This document shows, piece after piece, positions 27,828 to 35,580 of a stretch of DNA of 40,009 bases (the stretch's first letter is position 1; every line of letters starts with the position of its first letter). Origin of the DNA: Gammaproteobacteria bacterium (lineage in GTDB: Bacteria > Pseudomonadota > Gammaproteobacteria > SZUA-229). The position numbers and the translations under genes are program-made. Location: the NCBI GenBank assembly GCA_015488885.1, contig WFMW01000049.1, positions 1 through 40,009 of the forward strand. The letters run 5' to 3'. A model generated the notes under the pieces. The model worked only from the letters and a program-made list of their open reading frames with translations. It did not search any database and was not told the DNA's origin.

Positions 27828-30827
27828 ATGTTGTTAGAATTCGCTGGTTTGCTGGTAGGTAGCGGCCTGCTTATGCTGGTTGTTGGCGCGTTTATTGCCA
27901 GGCAGTATACTCTGCGCTCGAAATTACTGACCGCGTTTCTGATTATTGTGCTGACATCGCTGGGTGTACTGGCATTCCTCGATAGTTATATCATGAGTGA
28001 AAATCTCAGCCAGAGTGCTAATAAGTTGTTGATTATGACAGCACGCAATTTTGCTGAGAAAATTGATGGTCTTACTCGTCAGAACAGTCGTTATATTCAC
28101 ACTGAAGCGGCCTTACCGGCAATCACACAATTTATAATAACCAAGGCAGCCCCCCCCTTTAACCGACACGCTATTCTGGAAATCCTGCATGCACTTCAGT
28201 TGCGTCAGGGCGCGCACATACTTTCTTATGCCATCCTGGATAAAAAAGGCATAAATATTCTCGATACCAATATAGAGGATATTGGTAAAGATGAAAGTAA
28301 GTGGCTGTATTATCAGCAGGTGCTAAAAAAAAGAGGCAGTTATCACTCGCCCGTTCTGTTTAAACACAACCGGCCATACATGGTTTATAGCAGTGCTATT
28401 CGTGATTTATCCGGTAAATTAATTGGTGTGTTGAGGGCAAAATATAGCACCAGTACTTTATCGACAATGTTTGATATGGTTCAGCGTACGGTTGGTCCAG
28501 GTGCCTTTGTGCTACTGCTGGACAGGAATAAGCTTAGACTGGCGGACAGTCGCCGTAAGGATTTTATCTATACCATGGCTGCTGCGCTGGACAAAAAAAA
28601 GCAAAACTTATTGAGACGCCAGCATCGTTTACCTGCAAGAGGCGGACAGGTTGAGAATGAATCGGCAGACTGGTTGAAAAAGCTTACCCTTGCTTCCTAT
28701 GACAGGCCGGTATTTAAAAGCCAGTATAAGGGTTTGGGGGATGCACAGTATTTATCGGCAGTATCCAGGCTGGAAACCATGCCCTGGACAATTATTGTTT
28801 CACAGCCTTTATCCATTATTCTTGAACCGGTAGAGGCGCAGAATAATAGTGCTTTTGTGCTGGTAAGCCTTATTGCTCTGGTTGTTGTATTAATTGTGTT
28901 GGCTTCAACACAATTAATACTTGGGCCGATTAAGCGTTTAACCGCCGTGGTTAAGCAGATTGCTGAGGGCGATCTGGCTGCACAGGCGACGGTAGAAGCT
29001 AATGATGAGGTTGGCACACTGGCGATTGCTTTTAATGAGATGACGCAGAGTGTTACTCATTTAATTGTTGATCTGGAAGATGAAGTAGACAGTCATAAAT
29101 TAACCGCCGACCGTTTACATAAGCTATCACAGGCGATTGAGCAAAGCCCTGTTTCCGTTATGATTACTGACCTTGATGGGGTGATTGAATACGTCAATCC
29201 ACAGTTATGTCGAACTACCGGGTATAAAGCAGATGAACTAATTGGCCAGACACCGCGGATATTTAAATCGGGATTGATGCCAGAAGTGCATTTTAAGAAC
29301 ATGTGGACGGCAATTAGTGTTGGGCAGTCATGGACCGGTGAGTTATATAATAAAAAGAAAAATGGTGACCTGTTCTGGGAAAATGTCACTATCTCACCGA
29401 TTAGAAATGCAAACCAGGAAATTACCCACTATCTGGCGATAAAAGAAGATATTTCCCTGCGTAAGGATTATGAAGAACGGCTGTTGTATCAGGCAAGTTA
29501 TGACAAATTAACCGATCTGCCAAATCGTAGTCTGGCTTATGACCGGATTCAGCAGGCGATTGCCAATGCGATTCGTGAAAACAAACATATTGCTTTGTTG
29601 TATCTTGATTTCGATCATTTTAAAAACATCAATGATACATTGGGTCATGCAGCCGGCGATGAGTTTCTGAAATATATGGCGGGCAGATTAAAGGCCTGTG
29701 TACGTGACTTTGATACGGTGGCGAGGCTGGGCGGTGATGAATTTTTAATCATGCTGATAGAAGTTGATAATGAAGATAACGATGAAAACGATTCTTTTAC
29801 CCGTGTAGTGAAACACAAAACGCAGCAAATTCTACATAGCGTCTCACAACCCTGTGTGATTCATGATATGGGTTTTTCGGTCACCGCCAGTATTGGTATT
29901 GCCATTTTTCCAGAAGATGGTGATGACCCGCATATTCTGTTACGTAATGCCGACACAGCAATGTACCGGAGTAAGCGCAAGGGCAGAGATACTTATGAAA
30001 TTTTTACCACTGAAATGAGTGATGTGGTGATGAAGCGTGTTGAGATTGACAACAAGTTGCGTGGTGCACTGGAAAATGGCGACTTTTACCTGAATTATCA
30101 GGCGTTACTGGATGCCAGAACACGGCGTATTGTGGGCGCGGAAGCCCTGATACGCTGGCACGATAAGACACTTGGTGAAGTTTCACCGGAAGAGTTTGTG
30201 CCGCTGGCAGAAGAAAGCGGTTTAATTGTCGATATTGGCAACTGGGTGCTTGATACGGTTTGCACCGATATTAAACGATGGCGTACCAATAATCATATTA
30301 ATGATTTATATATTGCGGTAAATCTGTCAGCACGTCAGTTTCGGGGCAAGGAAATTGTTAAAAATATTGCTGATACGCTGAAAAAACACGGCCTGCATGG
30401 TGATTGTCTGGAACTGGAAATTACCGAACGCCTGTTAATGAAAAATGTACCCCATGTGATTGCTATCCTTGAACAGTTTAAAAAGATGGATATTCGTTTG
30501 TCCATCGATGATTTTGGTACCGGTTATTCATCCTTAAGTTATTTAAAACGCTTTCCCTTTGACGTATTAAAAATTGATAAAGCTTTTATTGACGATATTG
30601 GCACCGACCCGGATGGTCAGGCATTATGTGATGCCATTGTTGCCATGGCGCACAGTCTGGGGCTGGGCATTATCGGCGAAGGCGTTGAGACTCAGGAGCA
30701 GTTTGACTTTTTGCGTGAACGTGGTGCTGAAACCATACAGGGTTATTTCGTCAGTAAACCACTGCAGGCGGATGAATTTATTCAGTTGATAAAAACAGCC
30801 GAATTGACTGAATCGGCGCAGGAATAA
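27828..30827 (+). CDS. Membrane c-di-GMP enzyme: Cache-HAMP-PAS-GGDEF-EAL
   Basis: 999-aa inner-membrane protein with both c-di-GMP synthesis and breakdown domains. Two transmembrane segments (about 5-25 and 35-53) precede a periplasmic dCache-like sensor of about 290 residues. A further segment at 343-365 leads to HAMP (366-418) and PAS (430-545). The GGDEF motif is intact at 635-639, with the inhibitory I-site RDFD at 626-629. The EAL domain keeps EAL at 772-774 and DDFGTGYSS further on. Both activities are therefore possible. A C8 run at 28150-28157 lies in the sensor part. Its last 46 bp overlap the convergent matrixin gene. Confidence 0.95.
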   Translation: MLLEFAGLLVGSGLLMLVVGAFIARQYTLRSKLLTAFLIIVLTSLGVLAFLDSYIMSENLSQSANKLLIMTARNFAEKIDGLTRQNSRYIHTEAALPAITQFIITKAAPPFNRHAILEILHALQLRQGAHILSYAILDKKGINILDTNIEDIGKDESKWLYYQQVLKKRGSYHSPVLFKHNRPYMVYSSAIRDLSGKLIGVLRAKYSTSTLSTMFDMVQRTVGPGAFVLLLDRNKLRLADSRRKDFIYTMAAALDKKKQNLLRRQHRLPARGGQVENESADWLKKLTLASYDRPVFKSQYKGLGDAQYLSAVSRLETMPWTIIVSQPLSIILEPVEAQNNSAFVLVSLIALVVVLIVLASTQLILGPIKRLTAVVKQIAEGDLAAQATVEANDEVGTLAIAFNEMTQSVTHLIVDLEDEVDSHKLTADRLHKLSQAIEQSPVSVMITDLDGVIEYVNPQLCRTTGYKADELIGQTPRIFKSGLMPEVHFKNMWTAISVGQSWTGELYNKKKNGDLFWENVTISPIRNANQEITHYLAIKEDISLRKDYEERLLYQASYDKLTDLPNRSLAYDRIQQAIANAIRENKHIALLYLDFDHFKNINDTLGHAAGDEFLKYMAGRLKACVRDFDTVARLGGDEFLIMLIEVDNEDNDENDSFTRVVKHKTQQILHSVSQPCVIHDMGFSVTASIGIAIFPEDGDDPHILLRNADTAMYRSKRKGRDTYEIFTTEMSDVVMKRVEIDNKLRGALENGDFYLNYQALLDARTRRIVGAEALIRWHDKTLGEVSPEEFVPLAEESGLIVDIGNWVLDTVCTDIKRWRTNNHINDLYIAVNLSARQFRGKEIVKNIADTLKKHGLHGDCLELEITERLLMKNVPHVIAILEQFKKMDIRLSIDDFGTGYSSLSYLKRFPFDVLKIDKAFIDDIGTDPDGQALCDAIVAMAHSLGLGIIGEGVETQEQFDFLRERGAETIQGYFVSKPLQADEFIQLIKTAELTESAQE
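28150..28157. repeat. C8 homopolymer inside the GGDEF-EAL gene
   Basis: Eight consecutive C residues encode the A-P-P part of KAAPPFNRH in the sensor domain. Such tracts can slip in replication; loss or gain of one C would truncate the protein before its catalytic domains. Confidence 0.9.
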
Positions 30828-32077
30828 TCGCTGTTCAGTCGTCGCATAAGCCACAGCAGCAGGCTGATGAGTAACAGGCTGAATAGATTAAGCTGGCCTC
30901 CACCGCTACCATTATTTACAGGTGTGCCATTGTCACCATTGCTGGTGAAATTAATGGTGATGATACCAGTTGATGCTATTGAACCCACTGTAATCACACT
31001 GGCATTCCCTGTTGTATTACCCTGATAGCTAACCGGATTAATCGGGTTGGGTGGCTGAAAGGATTTATCGGTCGGGTCGCTAGCATAGGGGCCAACCGCT
31101 GAACCAGCGATAAACTCCGGGTTAATCGCATTGGCATGTAGCGTGTAATTTCCCGGCGGTACAAATAACTGGTAGTGGCCATTATTTTGCCGCAAATAAT
31201 CCGATACGACACTAATGACTGCCCCGGTCGTGGTGTTTTCAGCCCAGATATTTGCGCCGAGGATAGCGTTACCCTGTGGGTCAACAAAAACACCCTGTAT
31301 TTCACCATATTGCTGATTGAAGTTTGTTGCCGGGTAGAGGGCAGATACGGCGCTAATATCATCAGCATGTAACGAAGGCGTAGAGCGACAGATAAAGGGG
31401 TACATCAGTGCATACTGATCAGCTGATCGGGTTGAACAAACCCGTGGGAAACCGGTGGCACTTTCCTGATTTGAAATATTGGTCTGCGTATGGTCAAGGC
31501 CAAATAAATGGCCTAATTCATGAGCAATAGTTATGACCATATCATTATTGGTTTTAAAACCAGGGATAGTGTTTTTACCAGTGATAACTGAATAACCCCT
31601 GACAAGCTGATTGCCGCTGAGAGTGGTGCTGGTAAAGCCGACCGTATTACTGCTCTGGTTTACCCCAAACTGCTTGTCAATAATACTGCCATCGCTGTCA
31701 TAGATAATAAAGCTGTCGGTGCTATTAATAAACTCGGGGCTACCTAAAAAAGTATTGAAATTACCAGCATTTATATCCTGGCTGATATCTGTACCTGGTA
31801 ATAGCTGAATGCTGGAGGTGATAATCTGGTTCCAGACATCAAAGGCCTGTTGCAGGAGAGCATCTGCCTGAGTATTGGTTCGATTACCTAATGCCCCGGG
31901 GTCGATATGTAACACAATATGGGGATTACTAAAAGCCGCAGGTTGATGGCTGGTGGAGACAAATAAGGGGCCGCCAGCGTTTACCGTGATGCTGTACAAA
32001 GCCAGCACAGGAAATAAAGGGTTAATGTTTTTGTGGCGCAGGAAGAGCGTTAAAAATAATTGAACGATGTACATCAT
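30782..32077 (-). CDS. Matrixin-like exported metalloprotease, GlyGly-CTERM tail
   Basis: 431-aa exported zinc protease. The N-terminus is hydrophobic with a likely signal peptide ending near residue 34. HELGHLFGLDH at 186-196 is the metzincin zinc site, and LMYP at 224-227 provides the Met-turn. A carboxypeptidase-regulatory-like beta domain follows (about 258-318). At 392-413 Gly-Gly-Gly leads to a hydrophobic helix and Arg-Arg, the GlyGly-CTERM pattern processed by rhombosortase and linked to type II secretion. Eighteen residues follow the Arg pair, which is unusual, and their codons overlap the neighbouring GGDEF-EAL gene. The start ATG overlaps the upstream stop by one base. Confidence 0.88.
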   Translation of the reverse strand: MMYIVQLFLTLFLRHKNINPLFPVLALYSITVNAGGPLFVSTSHQPAAFSNPHIVLHIDPGALGNRTNTQADALLQQAFDVWNQIITSSIQLLPGTDISQDINAGNFNTFLGSPEFINSTDSFIIYDSDGSIIDKQFGVNQSSNTVGFTSTTLSGNQLVRGYSVITGKNTIPGFKTNNDMVITIAHELGHLFGLDHTQTNISNQESATGFPRVCSTRSADQYALMYPFICRSTPSLHADDISAVSALYPATNFNQQYGEIQGVFVDPQGNAILGANIWAENTTTGAVISVVSDYLRQNNGHYQLFVPPGNYTLHANAINPEFIAGSAVGPYASDPTDKSFQPPNPINPVSYQGNTTGNASVITVGSIASTGIITINFTSNGDNGTPVNNGSGGGQLNLFSLLLISLLLWLMRRLNSDYSCADSVNSAVFIN

Positions 32078-32694
32078 TACTCTGTGTTCAGGGTGCGTAT
32101 GTGGTTGATGAAATCGCTCAGATAGGCCTTGCCAGGGTGGTCAGGGCTGGTGGCTAATGGTACGCTGATGGTCGTGCCTGCACGTGCCAGTTTGTTATTG
32201 CGTTGACGACTGTTTGTGGCTGTTGCTGAATGTCGGCTTGACACGGTTTTCTTACCATTAACCAGCGTTATCGCAAAACTACCCTGATACAGTCCTAGCG
32301 GGCTACAGAAGCCCGATTTTGAAGGGGTAGGTAAAAAGACCACATATTCCTTACCTACGGTAAAAGTTGGCACACCCTGTACATACATGGCAAGCGAACT
32401 ATGTGGTAGTTTGCCACCAATCTGCTTGATAGTGTATTGTTTCCCGGGCTGACCTTTAATGGCTTCAATAATCTGGAAATCGGTATAGGTGACAATTTGT
32501 CTGCTCAGCGGATCCTGCTTGACACGGTTGGCCAGTACCCTGCCATGAAAAATCATCGTTGCCTGCTGCGACAGCTGGGTTAAGTTGAGCGGGATAACCA
32601 TGGTGGCTTTTGCTGTAGCCATAAACAGGCTCAGTGAGATACTCAATAATAACAATGAGATATTTATATTAGCAATCATTTTTCTGTATGTCAT
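32077..32694 (-). CDS. Exported protein of unknown function, partner of matrixin
   Basis: 205 aa with a clear signal peptide (hydrophobic 10-25, cleavage near AKA at 28-30). The mature part starts MVIPLNLTQLSQQATMIFHGRVL and contains TYTDFQIIEAIKGQPG and FTVGKEYVVFLPTP, a pattern I recall from small exported proteins found beside matrixin-like proteases; no enzymatic motif is visible. Its TAA stop and the protease ATG share one base, so the two are translationally coupled. It could be an inhibitor, chaperone or substrate-binding partner of the protease; that is inference from coupling only. Confidence 0.7.
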   Translation of the reverse strand: MTYRKMIANINISLLLLSISLSLFMATAKATMVIPLNLTQLSQQATMIFHGRVLANRVKQDPLSRQIVTYTDFQIIEAIKGQPGKQYTIKQIGGKLPHSSLAMYVQGVPTFTVGKEYVVFLPTPSKSGFCSPLGLYQGSFAITLVNGKKTVSSRHSATATNSRQRNNKLARAGTTISVPLATSPDHPGKAYLSDFINHIRTLNTE

Positions 32695-33001
32695 CGGGTT
32701 GTTGGCAGGTATGATGTCAGGGTTTTATAAAAATACCAGTTATTAAAGAAGCTGACATTAAATAACGGTTATTATGAAAAAATCTTTAATGCTTTAACAC
32801 TGTCATAATATCTCTAACGTTTCTGTCTTACCTTTCGTTCCATGGTGGTTTATGCCTGTTATCGGTTTTGACATCGTATTATGGTATCTGTTCAATAGCA
32901 GGCAGTCTACGGTTTAAAAAATACCCGTGAAAAATGGGGTTTTGTGTCTCTGGTGTGCGTGTTATGATGGGTCGATTATAGCTATTTTTCCTGAGTAAAC
33001 G
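32695..33001. other. Intergenic region, divergent promoters
   Basis: 307 nt without a credible gene. TTGACA at 32868-32873 is followed after 17 bp by TTCAAT, a possible weak promoter toward the antitoxin-like gene. The left part is A+T-rich and must hold the promoter of the exported-protein operon, which I cannot place. CCTGAG 6-7 nt before 33002 is only a weak ribosome site. Confidence 0.35.
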
Positions 33002-33406
33002 ATGGATTCTCACCCGCTACAACAAAAAATTTATCGCACCCAGAAAGTGATGCATGCCGTTGATGAATGGGGCTTAAGCGGTGAACAAATTCTGGTGCTA
33101 CTGGATTTCCCCGTTGGCGAGCGAACGCGCCATCTACAGAAATACCGTAAAGATACCCCGTTCCCCGATGATGAAAAAATAAATTGCCGGGTGACCTTTC
33201 TGCTGGGTATTATCGATGCTCTGCGTACCACTTATCCTCGCAATGTTCATATGGGTGCGCGCTGGATGGCGATGCCGCATACTCGTCTGCAGAACCGTTG
33301 TCCGTTACAGGCGATGCTGGAGGATGGCGAACAAGGTGTGGTTGCCGTACTGTCGGAACTGGACTGTGCCTATGCGTGGGAGTTGAGCGGTTCCAGCATT
33401 TCCTGA
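33002..33406 (+). CDS. Orphan MbcA/ParS/Xre antitoxin-like protein
   Basis: 134-aa cytoplasmic protein. The C-terminal NRCPLQAMLEDGEQGVVAVLSELD segment matches the toxin-binding domain (formerly DUF2384) of MbcA/ParS/Xre antitoxins, and the N-terminal helical part (AVDEWGLSGEQILVLLDFP) fits the Xre-like region of the same group. In complete systems a RES-domain toxin gene lies next to it; here the next gene is the convergent djlA and upstream is the exported-protein operon, so no toxin partner is present. It may be a solitary regulator. Such stand-alone members are common. Confidence 0.72.
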   Translation: MDSHPLQQKIYRTQKVMHAVDEWGLSGEQILVLLDFPVGERTRHLQKYRKDTPFPDDEKINCRVTFLLGIIDALRTTYPRNVHMGARWMAMPHTRLQNRCPLQAMLEDGEQGVVAVLSELDCAYAWELSGSSIS

Positions 33407-33456
33407 GCTAATCTGTACCGTTATCGGCCATTGTTGTCGTAACCTTTCAACAGAGC

Positions 33457-34233
33457 TTATGATTTCTCTTTCCTGATTAATTCATAAGCCTTGCGAATTT
33501 CCTGGGTTTTTCGGGTAGCAATTTCAATCATTTCGTCTGGCAGGCCTTTGGAAACCAGTTTATCGGGATGATGCTGGCTCATTAAACGACGATAGGCTTT
33601 CTTGACTTCGGCTTCACTGGCAGAGGCATCCACACCAAGAATGGCATAAGCCTGTTTCAGTGTCAGGGCGTTATTCGAGCTTGCCTGTGCGCCACTGGCA
33701 ATACTAAACAGATGGTCGATATCAGCAATTGAAAAGCCCAGTGTCTGGCCAATAGCATAGATAATCTGCTTTTCTTTTGAGTCAATCCGGCCATCAGCAA
33801 GTGCCGTACCAATCTGAATTTCAACGAACATCTGAATCAGGTTGCGACGGCGATGACATTCCTGTTTTAACTGCAGCAAAATATCATTGAGCGGGAAGTC
33901 ATGCGCCTTGCCCTGCTCAAATAACTGGACTGCGGCTTTGCGTTGCTGGGCATTCAGTTGCATCTGTGCCATCAGGTTTTGTGCAGCCGTGATTTCCTGT
34001 GGGCTGACATGGCCATCCGCTTTGGCAATATGGCCCATGACCGAGAAGGTGGCAGTAAAAAAGGCCATCTGCACACGCTCCTGTCCGCCAGGGCCAAACT
34101 GAGGATTAAGTTTATCGCCCAGAGAGATACCGCGATCAAAGTTACCACCTAATGCCGCACCTAAAATTGCACCCAGCGGCCCACCCATCATCCATCCAAG
34201 TGCACCACCAATAACTGTTCCCCACCATGCCAT
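33457..34233 (-). CDS. djlA: Co-chaperone DjlA
   Basis: 258-aa membrane-anchored J-protein that stimulates DnaK and is linked to envelope and Rcs signalling in enterics. A glycine-rich transmembrane segment with GALGWMMGGPLGAILGAALGG lies at about 9-30. The central TerB-like helical domain (about 55-170) includes GHIAKADGHVSPQEI and ALADGRIDSKEKQII. The C-terminal J domain (about 193-258) has the essential HPD in LMSQHHPDKLVSKGLP. This order is diagnostic of DjlA. It is convergent with the antitoxin-like gene. Confidence 0.95.
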   Translation of the reverse strand: MAWWGTVIGGALGWMMGGPLGAILGAALGGNFDRGISLGDKLNPQFGPGGQERVQMAFFTATFSVMGHIAKADGHVSPQEITAAQNLMAQMQLNAQQRKAAVQLFEQGKAHDFPLNDILLQLKQECHRRRNLIQMFVEIQIGTALADGRIDSKEKQIIYAIGQTLGFSIADIDHLFSIASGAQASSNNALTLKQAYAILGVDASASEAEVKKAYRRLMSQHHPDKLVSKGLPDEMIEIATRKTQEIRKAYELIRKEKS

Positions 34234-34548
34234 AATTTTTCTGCCTCACTGGTAACCCGCTCAGCGATGATCTGTGCAGTTACACTTAATTGTACCTGAA
34301 AAAATCAGTTTAACATTTATGTCTTATGCTGTAATGATTGTATTGGATGGCACTGGATTCGATGGGCTGTATTGAATATGCCTGTATTGGCTAAGCTGAG
34401 TGTTCCTGTGCATGGCCAAATTATGAGTTTTAGATCAAAACTGTTTCTGTTTATTGATTTAAGTCATGTTATTAAACAGACCATGGGTGTTAGCATCAAA
34501 TATTCGGCCTGATATTACATTCCTTAAAATAAAGGTTATAATATACTT
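34234..34548. other. Intergenic region with perR-like promoter at its right end
   Basis: 315 nt without a gene, A+T-rich. The left part must contain the djlA promoter (minus strand), not clearly visible. The right end holds the -10 of the Fur-family regulator gene (described separately). I see no RNA gene or repeat. Confidence 0.4.
34514..34542 (+). promoter_or_regulatory. Promoter of the Fur/PerR-like gene, leaderless
   Basis: A perfect TATAAT at 34537-34542 has ATTACA (4 of 6 matches) 17 bp upstream at 34514-34519. The start codon is at 34549, seven bases after the -10, so transcription would begin at or next to the A of ATG. No useful ribosome site is present, in keeping with a leaderless mRNA. 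TTATAAT here is also one half-site of a PerR box, which could allow autoregulation. Confidence 0.6.
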
Positions 34549-34983
34549 ATGAATAATTTTGCAATCAGATTTCCGTTAGAACGTAGCAGCATCATTGAGA
34601 TGTTGCAGTATTATAATGTTTCGCCTACCCGTCAACGCATTGAAATCGCTGAGTTTTTATTTAAGGAGCCTCAGCATCTTTCTGCCGATAAAATTTTAGA
34701 TGGTGTAAAAGCAGAAGGTAAACGCGTCTCGCGTGCCACGGTTTACAATACCATGGGTTTGTTTGTTGAGAAAGGTATGGTGCGGGAAGTGTTAATTGAC
34801 CGTGAACGGGTATTTTACGATACCAATACCGACAACCATCAGCATGTATATAATGTTGATAGTGGTGAGTTAAAAGATATTTATGATATTGATATCAATC
34901 TGGCGGATAACATGGCCATACCTGATAGCTGTCAGGTGCTGGGAGCCGATATCGTTATTAAGGTTTGTTCAAGTCCTGCCTGA
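34549..34983 (+). CDS. Fur-family regulator with PerR-like metal site
   Basis: 144-aa DNA-binding metalloregulator. The winged-helix part has VSPTRQRIEIAEFL and the recognition helix SRATVYNTMGLF. His43, Asp91, His97, His99 and Asp110 reproduce in identity and spacing the PerR sensor ligands of B. subtilis (37, 85, 91, 93, 104). Asp110 stands where Fur has Glu, the residue tied to peroxide sensing. The two CxxC structural-zinc pairs of Fur/PerR are absent, as in Irr and related proteobacterial proteins. Its neighbour operon (rubrerythrin) has a PerR-like operator, so it is probably the local peroxide or iron sensor. Its last 26 bp overlap the convergent DUF3501 gene. Confidence 0.88.
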   Translation: MNNFAIRFPLERSSIIEMLQYYNVSPTRQRIEIAEFLFKEPQHLSADKILDGVKAEGKRVSRATVYNTMGLFVEKGMVREVLIDRERVFYDTNTDNHQHVYNVDSGELKDIYDIDINLADNMAIPDSCQVLGADIVIKVCSSPA

Positions 34984-35554
34984 GTGAATCCGCAATATTA
35001 TCTGCTAACGGGTTAACGCTGGCGGTGTAATTTTGATGTTCGACACCGGCAGCGATGGTCGCACCGGTCAGCGCGGCGTTAATCATTTCATCCTTTAATT
35101 CAAAGCGCAGAAAATGCACCGCTGAGGTTTTATCTTCGGTATCGCGTTCCAGGTCTTCATCGGCGATGGCAAAGACTTTGTCAAAACCTGCTACCTGCAT
35201 CCAGACCCGTGTTTCTATACCAATAAGCTGTGTTAGCATATGCTGGCGTTCGGTGACATCGGTGTACTGAATCATCATGGTGGCTTTCCAGTTGCTGCCA
35301 TCGGGAATCAGCGGGTTATAGGCAGCCAGTTCTTCTTCAATGCCCGCTGCATCAAATATTTTTTCTGCCTTCAGCATTTCCTGAACCTGATACTGCATAA
35401 TCAGTTTGTCTTCAAATAACAATAACAGGTGATCCCCCAGTTCGATACGGCGGCTTTCCTTGTGTTGTATCATTTTCTTACGAAACGCATCCCGAATTTC
35501 AGTATATCTTTCCAGGCTGTAGAGGTCTTCGCGTTGTAGTTTATTGTTGGTCAT
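34958..35554 (-). CDS. DUF3501 family protein
   Basis: 198 aa from ATG 35554 (MTNNKLQREDLYSLERYTEIR). An upstream in-frame start at 35602 would overlap the preceding gene and adds a stretch without family similarity. DUF3501 proteins begin with the same LxREDLxSLExY pattern and usually sit next to the Fe-S CCG-domain gene, as here, 26 nt behind it. The protein is soluble, rich in acidic residues, with no cysteines or cofactor motif. The function is unknown. As third gene of the rubrerythrin operon it may be an accessory of the Fe-S protein. Its 3' end overlaps the regulator gene. Confidence 0.85.
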   Translation of the reverse strand: MTNNKLQREDLYSLERYTEIRDAFRKKMIQHKESRRIELGDHLLLLFEDKLIMQYQVQEMLKAEKIFDAAGIEEELAAYNPLIPDGSNWKATMMIQYTDVTERQHMLTQLIGIETRVWMQVAGFDKVFAIADEDLERDTEDKTSAVHFLRFELKDEMINAALTGATIAAGVEHQNYTASVNPLADNIADSLRQDLNKP

Positions 35555-35580
35555 GGAGGGTTTTCTCGTCAAAGTAAAAT

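Noticed and set aside
34549-34983. Classical Fur iron regulator
   Set aside because: The CxxC zinc pairs are missing and the residue at the Fur Glu108 position is Asp, as in PerR.
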